64,000 nt of DNA. Origin: Coniochaeta sp. PMI_546 (Eukaryota; Ascomycota; Sordariomycetes; Coniochaetales; Coniochaetaceae). The notes beneath the pieces are model-generated. The model made no database searches and was not told the DNA's origin. It saw only the letters and a program-made list of their open reading frames with translations. The translations under genes and the position numbers were made by a program. Shown in pieces: positions 1-12,500 of the stretch (position 1 is the first letter of the stretch; each line of letters begins with the position of its first letter). The stretch is from the NCBI GenBank assembly GCA_021432605.1, contig MU271143.1, forward strand, positions 2,551,277 to 2,615,276, in the 5' to 3' direction.

Positions 1-1165
1 CCTCCTCGGCCAGATCAACTCGCGCCAGCTCGTCCTGGCCGTGCTCAGGTGGTACCGCATCCTAAGCCCGCGCATAGACCTCAAACTCAACTCGGTCCAC
101 TTCGACCCGGCCGCCAACAGGCTCTACCTCGATATCACCCAGCGCTTCGCCCTCTGGTTCGTCCCCTTCATGGTCGCCAACGTCAACCTGGTCACCCGGC
201 TCAGCCTGGTCAAGACCGACGGCCGCCAGAGCCAAGTCGCCGCCGACTCCCTCCACCCGCGGCTGACCAACGGCGACAAACCCACCCACGGACATAGTCT
301 AGCCAAGGAGATCCAGGAAGGCGAGTCCCCCAGCTTCGCCGAGGTGGCCTCGTCAACAGGCAGGCCTCTTCTATCTGGTGAGAGCAGAGGAGACGGCCAC
401 TACCTGATCGCCAAGCAGGAAGACCTCTACCAGGTAAACGAGTTCGTCAAGTTCGTCCTCCCCTTCGGCATCGGCGACGCCCTCGTCTCGCTGTGGCAGC
501 TGTTCGCCACCGCAATGTGTCTGGCGGGGACCCTTGCCCTGTTCCCTTTCGTCTGGATCCTCACCCACGGCGGCGAGGGCGGCAACGTCATGCCGCCCGC
601 CAAGCGCGCGGAGGACGACCGGGTCGTCTGGGACGGCGTAGGGGCGGACTGGGCGAGGCGCACGTTCAGTCCTCTCAACGGCGTTGGGACGGGCGCCGTC
701 CGGGATGTCGTGGTCAATGTACAGGTAAATAAATAGTCAATGTCCAGGAGAAGCAGCAGCGAGTAGTGCGGAGGTGAGAGAGAGAGAGACAAAGTCTTTT
801 GCTGACGACAAAGGCAGGAAAACGCCAGCACCATCCTCGAGAAGGGAGAGACGGCTGCGTCCGAAGTCCAGCAGCGGGCCCGCAGGGCCGTCCACGACGT
901 CCGGGCGCGGGAGGAGGCCCTGGTCAAGACCGCCCAGCAGAAGGCCAGGGGTCTCGCCGACGAGGTGCAGCAGAGGGTTGACAGTTTTGTAGAGACCGCT
1001 CAGCAGAAGGGCGAGCGGCTCCTGCAGGCCGCGCAGCACGAGGAGCGCGAGTTTGTGCGCAACGCCCGGGCGAAGGGTGGGGAGTCGGTCCGGAACCTGC
1101 GGGCGGGAGAGGAGCAGGCGGCTGAGAATACGCGGCAGTGGTGGGCGGCGAACAAGAAGGGTTAG
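1..1165 (+). CDS. SigF-like NTF2-domain protein, 5' partial
   Basis: The reading frame is already open at base 2, so the start lies outside the window. Exons: <1-724 and 818-1165; the 93-nt intron begins GTAAAT, has CTGAC at 802-806 and ends GCAG, and joining keeps the frame. The visible part has a beta-rich stretch (VHFDPAANRLYLDITQ, WFVPFMVANVNLVTRLSL) and a YLIAKQEDLYQVNEFVKF segment that I associate with the fungal SigF-like NTF2-like fold. A hydrophobic segment follows (SLWQLFATAMCLAGTLALF), probably a membrane anchor. Exon 2 encodes about 115 residues of charged amphipathic helix with recurring QQK and E/R-rich turns. Biochemical function is unknown for this family. The family call comes from remembered similarity; gene reality and the intron are well supported. 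Confidence 0.75.
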
Positions 1166-1645
1166 AGAGGGTAACGGTGAGAAGGACGAACCTTATGACC
1201 TTTACTGTGCGGCGAGCATTGGGGATCAATATGCTGTATAAACAATACCTTCATCATCACCACGCAGGTGCTGTATGGATTACTGCGATCCGAGCAGATA
1301 CCTAAAACCAATGACACCGGATCTTTCACTTCATCTGACAAGAGTCATCAACAACATGCCACTGCGGGTATAATGGTACATGCTACAGACACGGGGGGGA
1401 TACTCAAAACGAGTCAAAAATGCAACGCATAATCGCTTCGACAAGGGCATCTTTTTTGCAAGTCCAAATTTCCAGGCTCGGATCCAAAAAAAAAAAACCC
1501 CAATTCCATGATCCAGAAAAACCCCCCTTCCTTCCCAGATTCTTTCCATTTCCCAGTAGCAAAAAGACAAAAAATCAGAAAAAAGGAGGAAAACAAAACA
1601 AGAAGAACCCAAAGATTGGACAAAAAAATCACATGCCCCCTTACC
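1166..1645. other. Convergent intergenic region
   Basis: This spacer lies between two convergent genes and presumably holds both 3' UTRs. The stretch 1556-1630 is A/purine-rich on the plus strand, so it is T-rich in the 3' UTR of the minus-strand regulator. An A run sits at 1486-1497. I see no gene. Confidence 0.6.
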
Positions 1646-4600
1646 CTACCCTACCCTCTCCCCACTCCCACCATCGCCCCCATCCTCCCCCTTGAGCTGC
1701 ATCTCCGCCGCCTGATCGAGCGCCATGCTGAGCCCCATACCGTTACTGCCCCCTCCACCACCCCCTCCTCCGCCCGCGCCCCTCTGGTCCCCGAAGAAGA
1801 AGCCGTCGAACAGATCCAGCTGCTGCCCGTCGCTGAAGTCGTGGTGCAGGCCCTCCCACCCCAGCCCGAAGTTGAGGTCCATCTGCGCGTCCTGCTGCCC
1901 GGTGCCGCCTCCGCCGCCGCCAAAGTCCGCGTCGAGGCCGCCGGGCTGGCTGTTGAGGGACTGGAGGAACTCGAGGCCCTGGAGGTTCGAGTTGGTGAAG
2001 GGGAGGGGGCTCTGGTTCTGGAGGGGGTAGAAGTTTGCCACGGCGTTGAGGGTCGATACGGAGGGGGACGAGGCCATCCTCTGGAGCGGGGGGGTCTGCT
2101 GGGAGGGGGAGGGGAGGAGGGAGGGGTCGAGGCTGGTCTCGGGGGACAGGGCGTCGGCGGAGGAGGTGGTGCTGTGCGGTTGAGGGGGTGGGTGGCGGAT
2201 GAGGGAGAAGTTGGTCTCGGAGTCGGTGGTGGTGTTGGACACGTTGGCGGACGGCCGGAAGCGCTTGGGCGGCCTTTGCTGCGGGGGGCCGAGCTGGGTT
2301 GAGGACGCGGCGCTGGTGGAGTAGGTGTCTGAGCCCATGTCGTATTGGGATGGTTGGCGTTGGGAAGCGTTGTAGTCCATTGAGATGCGCTGCTGGTGGT
2401 GGTGGTGGGTGCGAGCGCTGCGGGTGGAGGAGGAGGCGGCGTCGGACCTCGAGGACCAGTTCAGCCGGTCGTCGAGGCTGCCGTTGCGAGAGTTGCGCCG
2501 CTTGTGGCCCTGGGCTGGGGGCATGACCTGGCCGAAGCCGCCGGTCGAGTTGGCCATCTTTATGGTGGCTTTGGCTGTGCGGTCGAAGGCGTCGCGGCAC
2601 GCTTCGGCGGGGGGGCATTTCTCGATTAGGTCTGTGAAGACCGAGGTTGCTGCAAGGATGGTGAAGTCAACCTCGTCCATTGTCTGGGTTCAGGTTAGTG
2701 AACAGTCCACACAGGCAGGTTTCCGGTCGGTAACTCACTAGACGGCTCCTGACGATGGGAGAGTGCCAAATGGCGTAGAGATATGATATCCCCGCCATGA
2801 AGAGGTGGTGCGTGGCGAGGTAGGTATAGTTGACAACGCCGACGATGTGCAGCTGCCGGTACAGCCGCAGGATCTTCTGCCCGGCTTCCGCAACCTTGAG
2901 ATAGACTCTGTCCTCGTCCTCTCGCAGCTCGACGTTGTGTACCGTCGGACTATCGACCTCCTTGGCCGTGTTGTACTCCCCTTCAAACATGGCCGGCACG
3001 CTCAGACTCTGGCGGTAGAGCATCACGATGGCCTGCCAGTAGTTGAGATCCAGGAACTCGGTCGAGAACGCCACCCCCGTCTCCTTCTTCGTCGGCGCCG
3101 AGTTCTTCCACTCGTAGAGGCGCTTGTCGATGTCGATCCTCCACGACCTGAAGGACTCGTACCTCGCAAGGAACGGCGAGGGGAGGTCCTTGTGCATGTA
3201 TGGATTCCCCGCGTTCTGGCCACCGCCTCGGGCAATTTCGGCCTGCTGGAATTGGAGCACCTGGAGGATTTCGGACTGGAGCAGTCGTAGGCGGAAGTAA
3301 TGGTGCGCAACCAGTTTGTACGTCGGCTCCAGCAGGTCGGGGGGTGGCTCGAGGAAGCCGCTCGGGGTGATGTACCGGTCCTCGAGCAGAGACGGGAATT
3401 CAGTCGTTATGATCTGGTCAGATATCCCGAACGGTCGGCCCACGCAGACGCTGACTAGACGGTCGAAGGAGTATGTGCACCACCACAGCCGACGCCTGAG
3501 ATCTCTGATGTACTCTCGCCTGCCTCTCTCCCGAGCCGCAACCTCGTTTGTTTGAGAGACCGACTCATCCAGGTCGGCTCCTACATCCTTGCCGTCCTCG
3601 TAGTGAAGGCCTAGATCGACAGCTAACCTGATCGCTACGCCGACAATGTACCTGGTGTGGATCAGCTCCCTTGTTCCCTTACTCAGTATTAACAGACCTT
3701 CCGAGGGGCAGAACTCACCATAACCCAGGCGGGACCGGCCTAAGCAGCGCAAAGTTAGCCAACAGCAGAACGGCCTGCAGCTCCGCCAGGCCTCCACCAC
3801 TATTGCTCAGGCAGGCCTCGAGATGCACGATGGCGCTCGCATGGTATTCCTCCGGCTGGCACTGCTTCGAACCGGGCGAGTTCGCATCGACCGGCGGCTG
3901 CTTCACGCCTCTCGGGGAGTAGTCCATGATGATCCCCCCGCCTATGGCAAACACCATGTTGAGCATGTACAGCTCCTTGGGCCCGCGCACGGGGTTGTGC
4001 TCGGCGTAGGCCTGCTCGAACATGTGCATGAAGTCGCCCTTGTGCAGCACGGGTATCTGCGGGTTGGCGTGCTCAAAGTACAGCGTGATCAGCTTGGTGC
4101 CCAGCGCGCGGTCGGGGAACGTGGCCGGGTGGATGGTCGGCTTGGTGTGCAGGCCGAAGAAGGAGTCGCGCATGGAGGTGCCGGTGGCCGAGTTGGCGTT
4201 GCCGGCGATGGGCTTGTATGCGCGCACCGAGGCCTTGTCCGAGACGGACTTCTGGTCCGACACCGAGGACTGCACGGCCGCGAAGACGACGCGCGCGAAG
4301 GACACGCCGGATATGGAGCCCAGGTGCCGCGGGTTGTTGATGCCGGCCCCGGACTTGGAGGCTAGTTTCTGGAGGCGCGTGTCGTCCCCATTGTTCTGGA
4401 CTCGGGCGCTGGTGCTGCCGTCCAGGGTGTCGGAGTGGGTGGTCTCGGTCGGCGACAGTATCGCCTTCGTCTCGCTGCTGCCTTTGGAACAGTACTCGAG
4501 GTTTTCTGACGGGGGGAAGGGGATGTTATTTGATCTTAGGAGGTTCTCGAGCTGGTCGACCCGTGTTTCGAGGTAGAAGACGTAGCTATATGGCAAGTTA

Positions 4601-5008
4601 GAACCGAAATCTGTCTCGTAGTTGACAACTATATATGTTATGTGAGAGGAATCAGGGGCGGGTAGTCAACGAGAGCACTAGCCTTCTTGGTATCTCCCTC
4701 TTTGTGATGGGATCATAGCCCACACAAGCAACACCGGCTTTCTCGCAGCTGGCGCAGCTCGGCAGTTTCTGGTCGCAGCGGTTCTTTCGCAGGCGGCAGC
4801 GATTACACGCGCTCACGTTGCGGAAGTTGCTGCTCTGGCCGACCTTGCCGGCGCCCCCGAGGCTAGCGACATCGGCCGGGAGGTCCCCGCCGCCGGGCGA
4901 GGTAGCTCCACCGGCCGACAGCGCGGTCGGAGAGCCCTTGTCCGGAGAGGATTGCCGGGGCCGCTTGCTCGGGTAGGAGGTCGGCGAGGGGACGGAGTGT
5001 GCCGTCAT
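1646..5008 (-). CDS. Zn2Cys6 transcription factor, UaY/Ppr1-type
   Basis: Exons (minus): 5008-4683, 4585-3719, 3651-2739, 2683-1646; 1047 residues. A perfect Gal4-type cluster (C-x2-C-x6-C-x6-C-x2-C-x6-C) occupies residues 68-95 and is followed by YDPITKREIPRSYVFYLETR, the linker and coiled-coil pattern I know from Ppr1 and UaY. A fungal-specific middle homology domain follows (NFALLRPVPPGLWYIVGVA, RRLWWCTYSFDRLVSVCVGR). The C-terminal third is low complexity, rich in Ser/Pro/Gln/Gly, as in activation regions. Length is close to the roughly 1060 residues I recall for A. nidulans UaY, so purine-utilisation control is plausible but unproven. Intron 1 (4682-4587, or 4682-4586 counted to the last G) starts GC rather than GT; introns 2 and 3 are ordinary. 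An open frame extends upstream of the ATG to a TGA next to a possible acceptor, so a further 5' exon is possible. Confidence 0.88.
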
Positions 5009-7463
5009 CGTGCCGGAGCTTTGGGAAGTGGTGGAATTCGGCGCGACGCCGGGGGTGGAGGCGGTGGACTGGGTCGCGGGGGCTGTCCAGCTACCTCAGC
5101 GATGCGCCCTGATTGTGTGACTAGAACAGATGGGCCAGCTGGTCACTCAAGTAACTCTGCGCTCGGTTCCCGGTGAAGGTCGAAAGCAAAGCTCCTAGAC
5201 GAGGTAGGCGACGGCTACGCTGGACGACACGATTGGATGTGTATGTCTGCCTCGCCCTGCAGCTAGTGCAGCATACTCCTGCTATCTCGTGTATCTCGTG
5301 TGGCCCAAGGTGTATCCGTTTTCCATCGCTTTTTCTCCGTAGTGGACGCTAGTCGTGTATTCTAAGGTGGTCTATGGTGATACGTATACATCCATTCGGA
5401 TAAGGTACGGTCTGCTCTGGCGTAATCGGTGGGCAGCGGCTTAAACGGCGGGTCGGGAGGCTTCGCACAACATTCGTCGAAAGCACATGGACAGACGGAG
5501 GAGGGGAAGGTTGTGACAAGAGACAGACCGCAAGGTGATCACGACGATTCTACAACATTTCCTCGTCCAGAGGAGCGTGCGAAGAAAAAAAGACCGCGTG
5601 TAGAAGGATGGGGATAATGTGTTTCTTTGAGCTGCGTGAAATACCGAGGCCGATAAGATACCGTTACTAGAGGATCTAGTGTTATTCGAGCCTCGCCTTA
5701 AAGAGTTATACAGTACGCATACTCTCTACGACAAGTTGGCTCTCTGACAGTCAGCTTCAGAAGCTAAAACAAAGGGAGCCAAGTAAGCCGGATTGGCAGG
5801 CGATTGGCAGCGATTCGATTGGGGCAACTGGGGCAGTGGCAGCGCAACTTAAGCGGCAGCCAAGGGTCCAAACAAGCTCCAACTGGGACCAACTGCTGAT
5901 AAGGAAAAGGACTCGCTGACGAATCACTGACCGCTGGTCGACCGTTCGTCGACCGTTCAAATCGAGTAACTCAAAGAACCCCCACCCTTGGACTAAGGTA
6001 AGGTGGGGAAGGTGAATGTACATACCTTAGTGTAGTTCCACGGCTTCCCCTCCAATTGGGACAGACTCCGGTTGTGGTGGGTTTCGCTTTGGCTGGGTCG
6101 TGTACAGTTGATGACCCGTAAGGAAGAGACAGGAACTCTGTGGTAGAACTGCTAGAACTGCCAGAAGCTGCGCCCGACTGAATACTTGAGAGGAGATTGC
6201 ACCGCCATCACCAACGTCCATGTCCCGGCGCCGGCAGAAGATGATCGGCTTCAAAAGCTGTATGGCAGAAGGGCAGTGCTGCTGCGCATGTTACGCTTGT
6301 ATCGGTGTGCAGGAGACGGTGAGCAACCTCCTCATGCAAGTACGACCAACTGACTGGTCGCTCAGGCAGCAGCAATGTCTGATGGAGAGGGTCTGACACT
6401 TCACCACGACCCATGTATGTATGTGTGAACTGTCTTGAACCAGCATTCAATAAATCAGTTGCAGTTGGCCAGGCCATATCCATACATCGACCTAGAAGTC
6501 CGATTCTTGAAACAAGCTCTCTCCTGCCAACGACTGACCTCCAAAATTGATAACCGATGCTAGAGATGCCCAAACCCAGTCGCGATGTTTGCCTTGCGGT
6601 AGGTATATTATACCTGTAGTAGTAATAGTAGTAGAGTAGTCGCTCATAAAAAGTCCCAGTCAATAAAAAACACGATATTAAGCAACAAAGACCCCATCCA
6701 GGAACATATCCAACAAAGACGGGAAAACTCCGCAAGGAACACCGGAGCCAGGATGATGAGATGAGTTGAGCCCGTCGCGCAAACGTCGCCTGTTCCCCGT
6801 CTCATGATGATAAACGAAAGACGGTCCTCTATGCTTGCCCTGCAAATTCCTTTCCCGTTCCTAATGTCCTAACTCTTTGTACTCCTATGAGACCATCCTA
6901 TGAAATGGAAATGCCCAATCATGCCAGTACTCATCGTACAATAATACCCCCCCCCTCTCTCTCTCTCTCTCTCTACCGTAGCCTATGCGGCCTCCAACCT
7001 CTGCGTCTTGAAGTAGTCTTGCCCAAAAAAGATCATATCTGGAAGCATAGCATCAACTGAGTGGAAGCCTCGAAGCGTCCCTCTTGTCACCGACGTGTCC
7101 TTCTGTTCTTTTGTTGGCGGAGGTGGTGATTCCTCCTTTCTTTCTCTTTTTTGTTATCCGTCTCGTTCGCCGAATGGGGGGTATACGCAATCCTGAATGT
7201 TCATGTTGCGCCTGTGCCTGTACATGTCTGGTATCCTGGAAAACAAAATTCACACCGGCTTTCTAGTCGTCAATTCGCCGTATCCTCTTGTGGAAAAAAA
7301 GCAGTCGCCAAAATCCAAAATCCTGCTGTCCAAATCCCATTGGGCCGGATGCAATGTCGCTCAAAAATAGCATAAATCTCGCCGGTGGTGTGTCATTTCA
7401 TCGATTCATGTTCCCCAGATGACTGTGTAAACATGAATAGCGTCGAAGGTGCCAAAAAGTGGC
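5009..7463. other. Intergenic region upstream of the zinc-cluster gene
   Basis: About 2.4 kb lies between the 5' end of the regulator and the 3' end of the MFS gene. I see only short unconserved frames. There are short direct repeats (TCGACCGTTC twice near 5940-5957), a TAAGGTAAGGT motif at 5994-6004 with TACCTTAG at 6023-6030, and a C run plus CT microsatellite near 6947-6974. It probably contains the regulator's promoter and 5' UTR. Confidence 0.5.
6955..6974. repeat. (CT)10 microsatellite
   Basis: Ten uninterrupted CT units follow directly on a run of C bases (6947-6955). It lies in the distal 3' flank of the MFS transporter gene. Confidence 0.95.
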
Positions 7464-9511
7464 TCATCTCCTCGAGCAGTCGGCTTGGCTGTCGTCATAG
7501 GCACCAAGAGCCTCGTCGGGCGTGTCGATGGCGTTCTCGACATCGTCCACCTTCTCGTCAAGACGGCCTCTCGTCTCCTTGATCTGAAGGCTGATGTATG
7601 CTCCGCCGATGGTGACCAGTGCCGTGGACCACCAAGCGAGGCCCGAGTAGCCCGTCTCCAGGCCCAAGGCATACAGTATCCCCGAGATGGTCGGTCCAAA
7701 CGCACGGCACAGGCTGGCCGTCGACGCCGCCACGCCATTGATCGTCCCGAGCGTCATCGTCGAGGGTGCCGCGTTCGTCAGGAGGATCGCGTTGGTGGGG
7801 TACGCCATGGTCGCAAAGGTGCATTTCCAGATGATCATCAGGTAGACGCCCACCAGCTGGAGGTTCTTCGGCAGAAGTACCAAATATGGCGTTGTCAGGT
7901 AGATCAGGAAGTACGACATGGACAGCAGCTTGAACACGAAGAGGTTGCCTAGGCGCCGTGTGACGAATGGGAAGAAGAAAAAGGTCGAAAACATCGAGTA
8001 GAGGCCTTGTATAGACAGGATTAGGCCAATCTTTTGTTCATCGTACCCAAAGCCGTCAACAAACTTGAAGGGCAGCGAAGGGGGCTCCGGGTGTGCCGGA
8101 GGATCTGTGCTGAGGAACACTGGGAATAGCTGGTCAAATGTCATGGTGTGGCTGGGGCCACGGTCAGTCACGGACAATATTGCAGAGATAATCGTGCCAA
8201 GAAGCGGGCAAAAGCAGACTCACAATGCAAGTATTCCGTATGTGATGATGATCAAGACAACGGGGCGGGTGAATATTCTCGATGATGACGGCCTCTCGGA
8301 CGCGGCAACCCGCGTTATCACCGAGTTCTCCAGGTCCGGCAGTGGCTGTAAGCTTGAACCGGCCGCAGGGGCGATCCGCTGTGTAGTTTCGGTGGATTGG
8401 TAGCCCGGTAGCTGCTCTCCAGCATCCAGGAGCGGTTCCTCCTCGAGAGACTTCCCCTGACTATGGCTGCTCTTACTCTGCTGGAAGTACGACAGCAGAC
8501 GCTTGCCCAGCTCCACTCCACGGTCTCGGTTGTGCTTCTTCTCCTCGTGCGTCTCTTCCAGAAACAGGACGCCGATGATGACGCCCATGAACACGCACAC
8601 TGCGCTGAAGAGATTCGGTAGCAGATACGGATAGTGGTCCCACAGAGAGCCGGGCGCAAAGATGGAAGGGAAGGCTTTGACCGGCCTCGCCAAGGCACCG
8701 CCGATCATTGGGCCAATAATCGAGCTGTAACATGGTTAATATCATCTACTGCATCGCTTCCAGCTTTGAGAGTTCGGGGTCCTCACCCTAGGCACCATAC
8801 CATGGGCATAACGGTGTATGCACGAGCTGGTAACGACTGTCAGTCTTCAATCTCCTTGTTATGGAAAAGCGAACCTACGTTGGTGTTCCTTGACAGTAAT
8901 CAGCTCACCGACTGTTGTCTGCAAAACGCCTATATTCCTGTAGGGCAAGCGTCAGACTTAATGACCCGGCCAAGCAAAGCTTTTGGGCAGAAAACTTTAC
9001 CCGTTAAGCAGACCACCGAGGGCTCTCGCCACCAGAGCAACAGTTAGATTCGGCGAGAAGCCAAAGATGAGCACGCTCAACCCAGTTCCCGCCAACCCTG
9101 TCAGGAGGACGGGCTTACGGCCGACTTTGTCGCTCAACCGTCCCCACATGACGCCGGTCGAGAACTCGGCAAAAGTGAAGGCCGATGTGACCAGACCGGC
9201 ATAGAATGAGATCTTACTCTCATCCTCAGTGATGTTGAAGTCCTGGACCATATGATATATGTAGGGAAAGATGGACATGAAAGCAATAGGCTCGCATATC
9301 CGGCACAGCGCTACGGGGAGGCTGTCAGTTCGGCTTTCTTCTCATCCCGAGGCTCCTTCTCCTACCCCTAGGCCCTCGTCCTCGGCGGCTGGGGAGACTG
9401 CAACGTACCAAGAATGAGCATTTGCCTTCGAGGGAATGGGGGAAGCGGCTTTTCCGAGGTCCGTCTCTGACTTCGGCGGGACCTTGTCCCATATCCCTTC
9501 CTCACCGTCAT
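7464..9511 (-). CDS. MFS transporter, ZIFL/YCR023C-like
   Basis: Six exons (minus): 9511-9409, 9310-9001, 8937-8879, 8826-8787, 8724-8224, 8151-7464; 566 residues. All five introns are GT..AG (52-98 nt) and all joins keep frame. The N-terminus reads PRRQMLILALCRICEPIAF, then MFS motif A (GRLSDKVGRKPVLLTG) after helix 2 and RALGGLLNGNIGVLQTTVGE. About 12 hydrophobic helices are split by a hydrophilic central loop (EETHEEKKHNRDR to LPDLENSVITR), and the second half starts FHTMTFDQLFPVF. This layout fits the fungal and plant zinc-induced-facilitator-like proton antiporters of the plasma or vacuolar membrane. The substrate cannot be read from sequence. Two exons are very short (59 and 40 nt) but restore conserved residues precisely. 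Confidence 0.88.
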
Positions 9512-12500
9512 GTTAGGCAGGTAAGTGAGCCGAGCTGTATTCGGCGGTTCAACTCGTAACAGGTGTCAACTTCACCCAGGCGGCGCAGTATTATATATGG
9601 CGTGTAAGAGCCCGTCTTAAATAGTCAAGGAGGACAGGAGGGAGGTGCTTAGGCACATGCGAGTGATGCGCTACACAGGGCCAGAAGCCAAGCATGCATG
9701 TATAGCTCATACGCTGACAGATGTGGCTGAGAAGAAGGAGAGGCTTGGTGGTGGTCTGGAGAAGATAGTGGTGTGCAACAACACAGTATACTTTGTTTGA
9801 GACGAGGTAGGGGAAAGACAAAGGAAGAGCTCCAAGGCGGCACCAACATCGGGGTTATCCGTAGGGGCATAAGGGTTATATGTACATTCCAGGCCCTAGG
9901 CCAGAGTAGGTACGAGACAGCCAAGGGGGGCCGATGTAGATCTGTATGATCGAACGAGAAGAGGCACACCGAGAGGAAGAAAGGGCTGAAAAGTGGTCAT
10001 CAGATCCATCTGCCTGCGGGTACCTGAAAATAAAATTGTCCTTTCTAGAATGGTGGAATGAAACGGCGGTGACAAGAACCGGGCTTCCACAGGGAAGAGA
10101 GAAGCTAGGAGTAGCACAAGTTGATCCCTCCAACTAGCAGGGAACCAGGTTAGTCCAGGCTTCGAAGCGCACGATGCGCATGTATGGAAAGCCAGTTGAT
10201 AGTCATCAGCCTTGGAATTCATCATGGGACACGCACGAACGAGCCATGGGTCCCTGGGTTGTTGCAAAATGGCAACGCAGTGCTTCTCTGTGTTTTCGCT
10301 CTGCCCCAGCTTCCGGTCCAAGTGCTCAGCAGGGATCAGAGCCGGGGCCGGGGTACCAGGGTGCCCGGGTACCGTCAGACTTGCAAAGCTCTCGAGAATT
10401 GACTTTTCCAAAGGGAACAACATTACGCTGGGGCAATCCACTTCTTCGGGTGAGACTTGGCGTGAAGTAGATGTACGAAGGCGTAGTGTACGCTATGAAA
10501 TACGGGTTATTGCTTTTGCCAGCAAAAAGTCCCACCGTACTGTGTGGAGGTCGCAGCAGACTACTATGCAGTAGGTATGCAAGGATGTTGTTGACAGGGG
10601 GCTCACGCTTGAGTTACGGTTTTCATGGATTGCATACCACTGAGGTGGTTTTACCAACTAACTTTGCAACCAGTCCGCGAACGGCGAACGACGTACCAAA
10701 AAACCAACAGCTCCCCTCAGCGGTGTAATGTGCGGTCGACCTGTGTTCTGCCAACTGATGCGGCTGCTATCCTTCCGCGTTTTACAGGTCGACACCCGCC
10801 ACCAATGTTCTGCCCTGTAGACTGCGTGCCGACAAGCTTGAGGGGGGGAAACAGAGTTCGACAAGTCGATAAGGTTTCCAGCAAGCGACTATATGGCCGA
10901 CTTCCTAGCGATGCTTATTAGCGGTCGAGGACAAACACCACGCGGTGGATCCGTAGACGCCGCATCGCGCTCAGTGGGTACGCTATTGATGCCACGAAGT
11001 GTTCGAGCCGTTTCCCGCCAACCCCGTCATGCCGCAAAAAGCGCCAAAGCCCGAAGTGCTGGAATTTTGGAAAGACCCAATCGGCGGGATGGCGGTGAGT
11101 GATATGACGACAGGGCCAGTGGGAGACCCTCATGACAGCGCGACAGGAAATGGTGATCACAGCCCTGCGCTCTACACGTGTATGCCTCCACAAGCAAATC
11201 GGGTTCTCCGGCAAGTTTGCCATTCACGAGCACATCCGGTGTTAGCTTGATTGCTTGCTCTGTGCTACTTGTCTTTGACTGGGCTGCGAACAGCAGCACA
11301 AACTCTTGATCGCCTCTGACTCAGGAGACCTATGCCAACCCACGATGAAGAGAGGCCCCAACTAGACGTGAAGGAGCAAGCAAAGTGTGGCGAGCATTCC
11401 TAGATATCATTGGCCCAGAGATAATAAGCAAGAAATGCTTCAAGCAAACGCCTCTTTTCTTGGGCAACGCCGCAGCGAGGCTTGCCGTTCAGTATCGTAA
11501 GTCAGATGAGCCTCCAGCAAATCAAGAGAGCGTCCCAGCAAATGCACAACGCACCGCTGAGCCAAGAAGCTGCATGTGCATATCCGATGTACATACTATG
11601 GTAAGACGAATCTGAACTCAATTTGCAGCTCTTGCCGATGTGTTCCGCGACCCCCGGTCGGTCTTTGAGCATGCTGTCGGGCGTCGCGGGTTCAGATGAA
11701 GATCATAAGTTCACGTTGGTCTTGTGTCACCCGTCGCCGTCGACACACCGTTTCTCCAGACTGTGTAAGTGAGTGCCCTGCTTGCATAGTTTTGATGTGG
11801 TAGGCGGAAGATCCTTCTTTGTGCAATTGTGCAGAGGTGTCTGACCGGAAACAGCTCATTCCACTTAGCGCAGATCTTTCTCTCTCTCCCTGCAAAGGAG
11901 CAAGGAAAGCTTGGAAGCTGAGACAACTGAGAACTTTCACTCGTTGCCTTCGAAAATTAAAAAGCCCGTAATCCATATCGGCGGTGAAATGAAAGTTTTG
12001 CGACGCTTTGAACGACGAAACAGCACAGTGAGGACTTCGCACGGTGTGTTGACAAGGGCGCCCGACGAGCTGGTAAAGCAAACCCTTGTCAAGTGGTAGA
12101 ACGATCAAGGTGGACAAGCAACTGGGCCAGGGAAATCGAAGAAGTTGCTCGGACCTTGGACCAGCGTTACGCAGTCGTGTAATTGTCAACGTAATGCTGT
12201 ATTGACCTGGTCCGCCGAACGCAAGCTAAAATGCAGTTGTTTGTAGCGCCGGCAGACCGCGGAACCATGCCGGCGGCGGCAATCCGGCTTGTCGTGGGGC
12301 GAGTCGTACGGTCCATCAGGCCCTACGTACACTATGGTACAGTAGAACGAGGTGCGACACCAACAACTGCGCAAGGGTGGCCGTGGACATCACGTTATCT
12401 TCCCAGCGAAACGGAAGCGCGCCTAGCGAAGGTGCTTATGGGCACCGGAATGTCTAGACCAACCGGAGGAGCGCCATGCCCTCGTGTAGCCTGGAAATGG

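Noticed and set aside
11000-11025. Possible tRNA B box (GTTCGAGCC) and a short match (TTCCCGCCAACCC) to the MFS gene
   Set aside because: No cloverleaf can be built around it, and the match to the transporter is about 13 nt with no extension, so neither a tRNA nor a duplicated gene fragment is supported.
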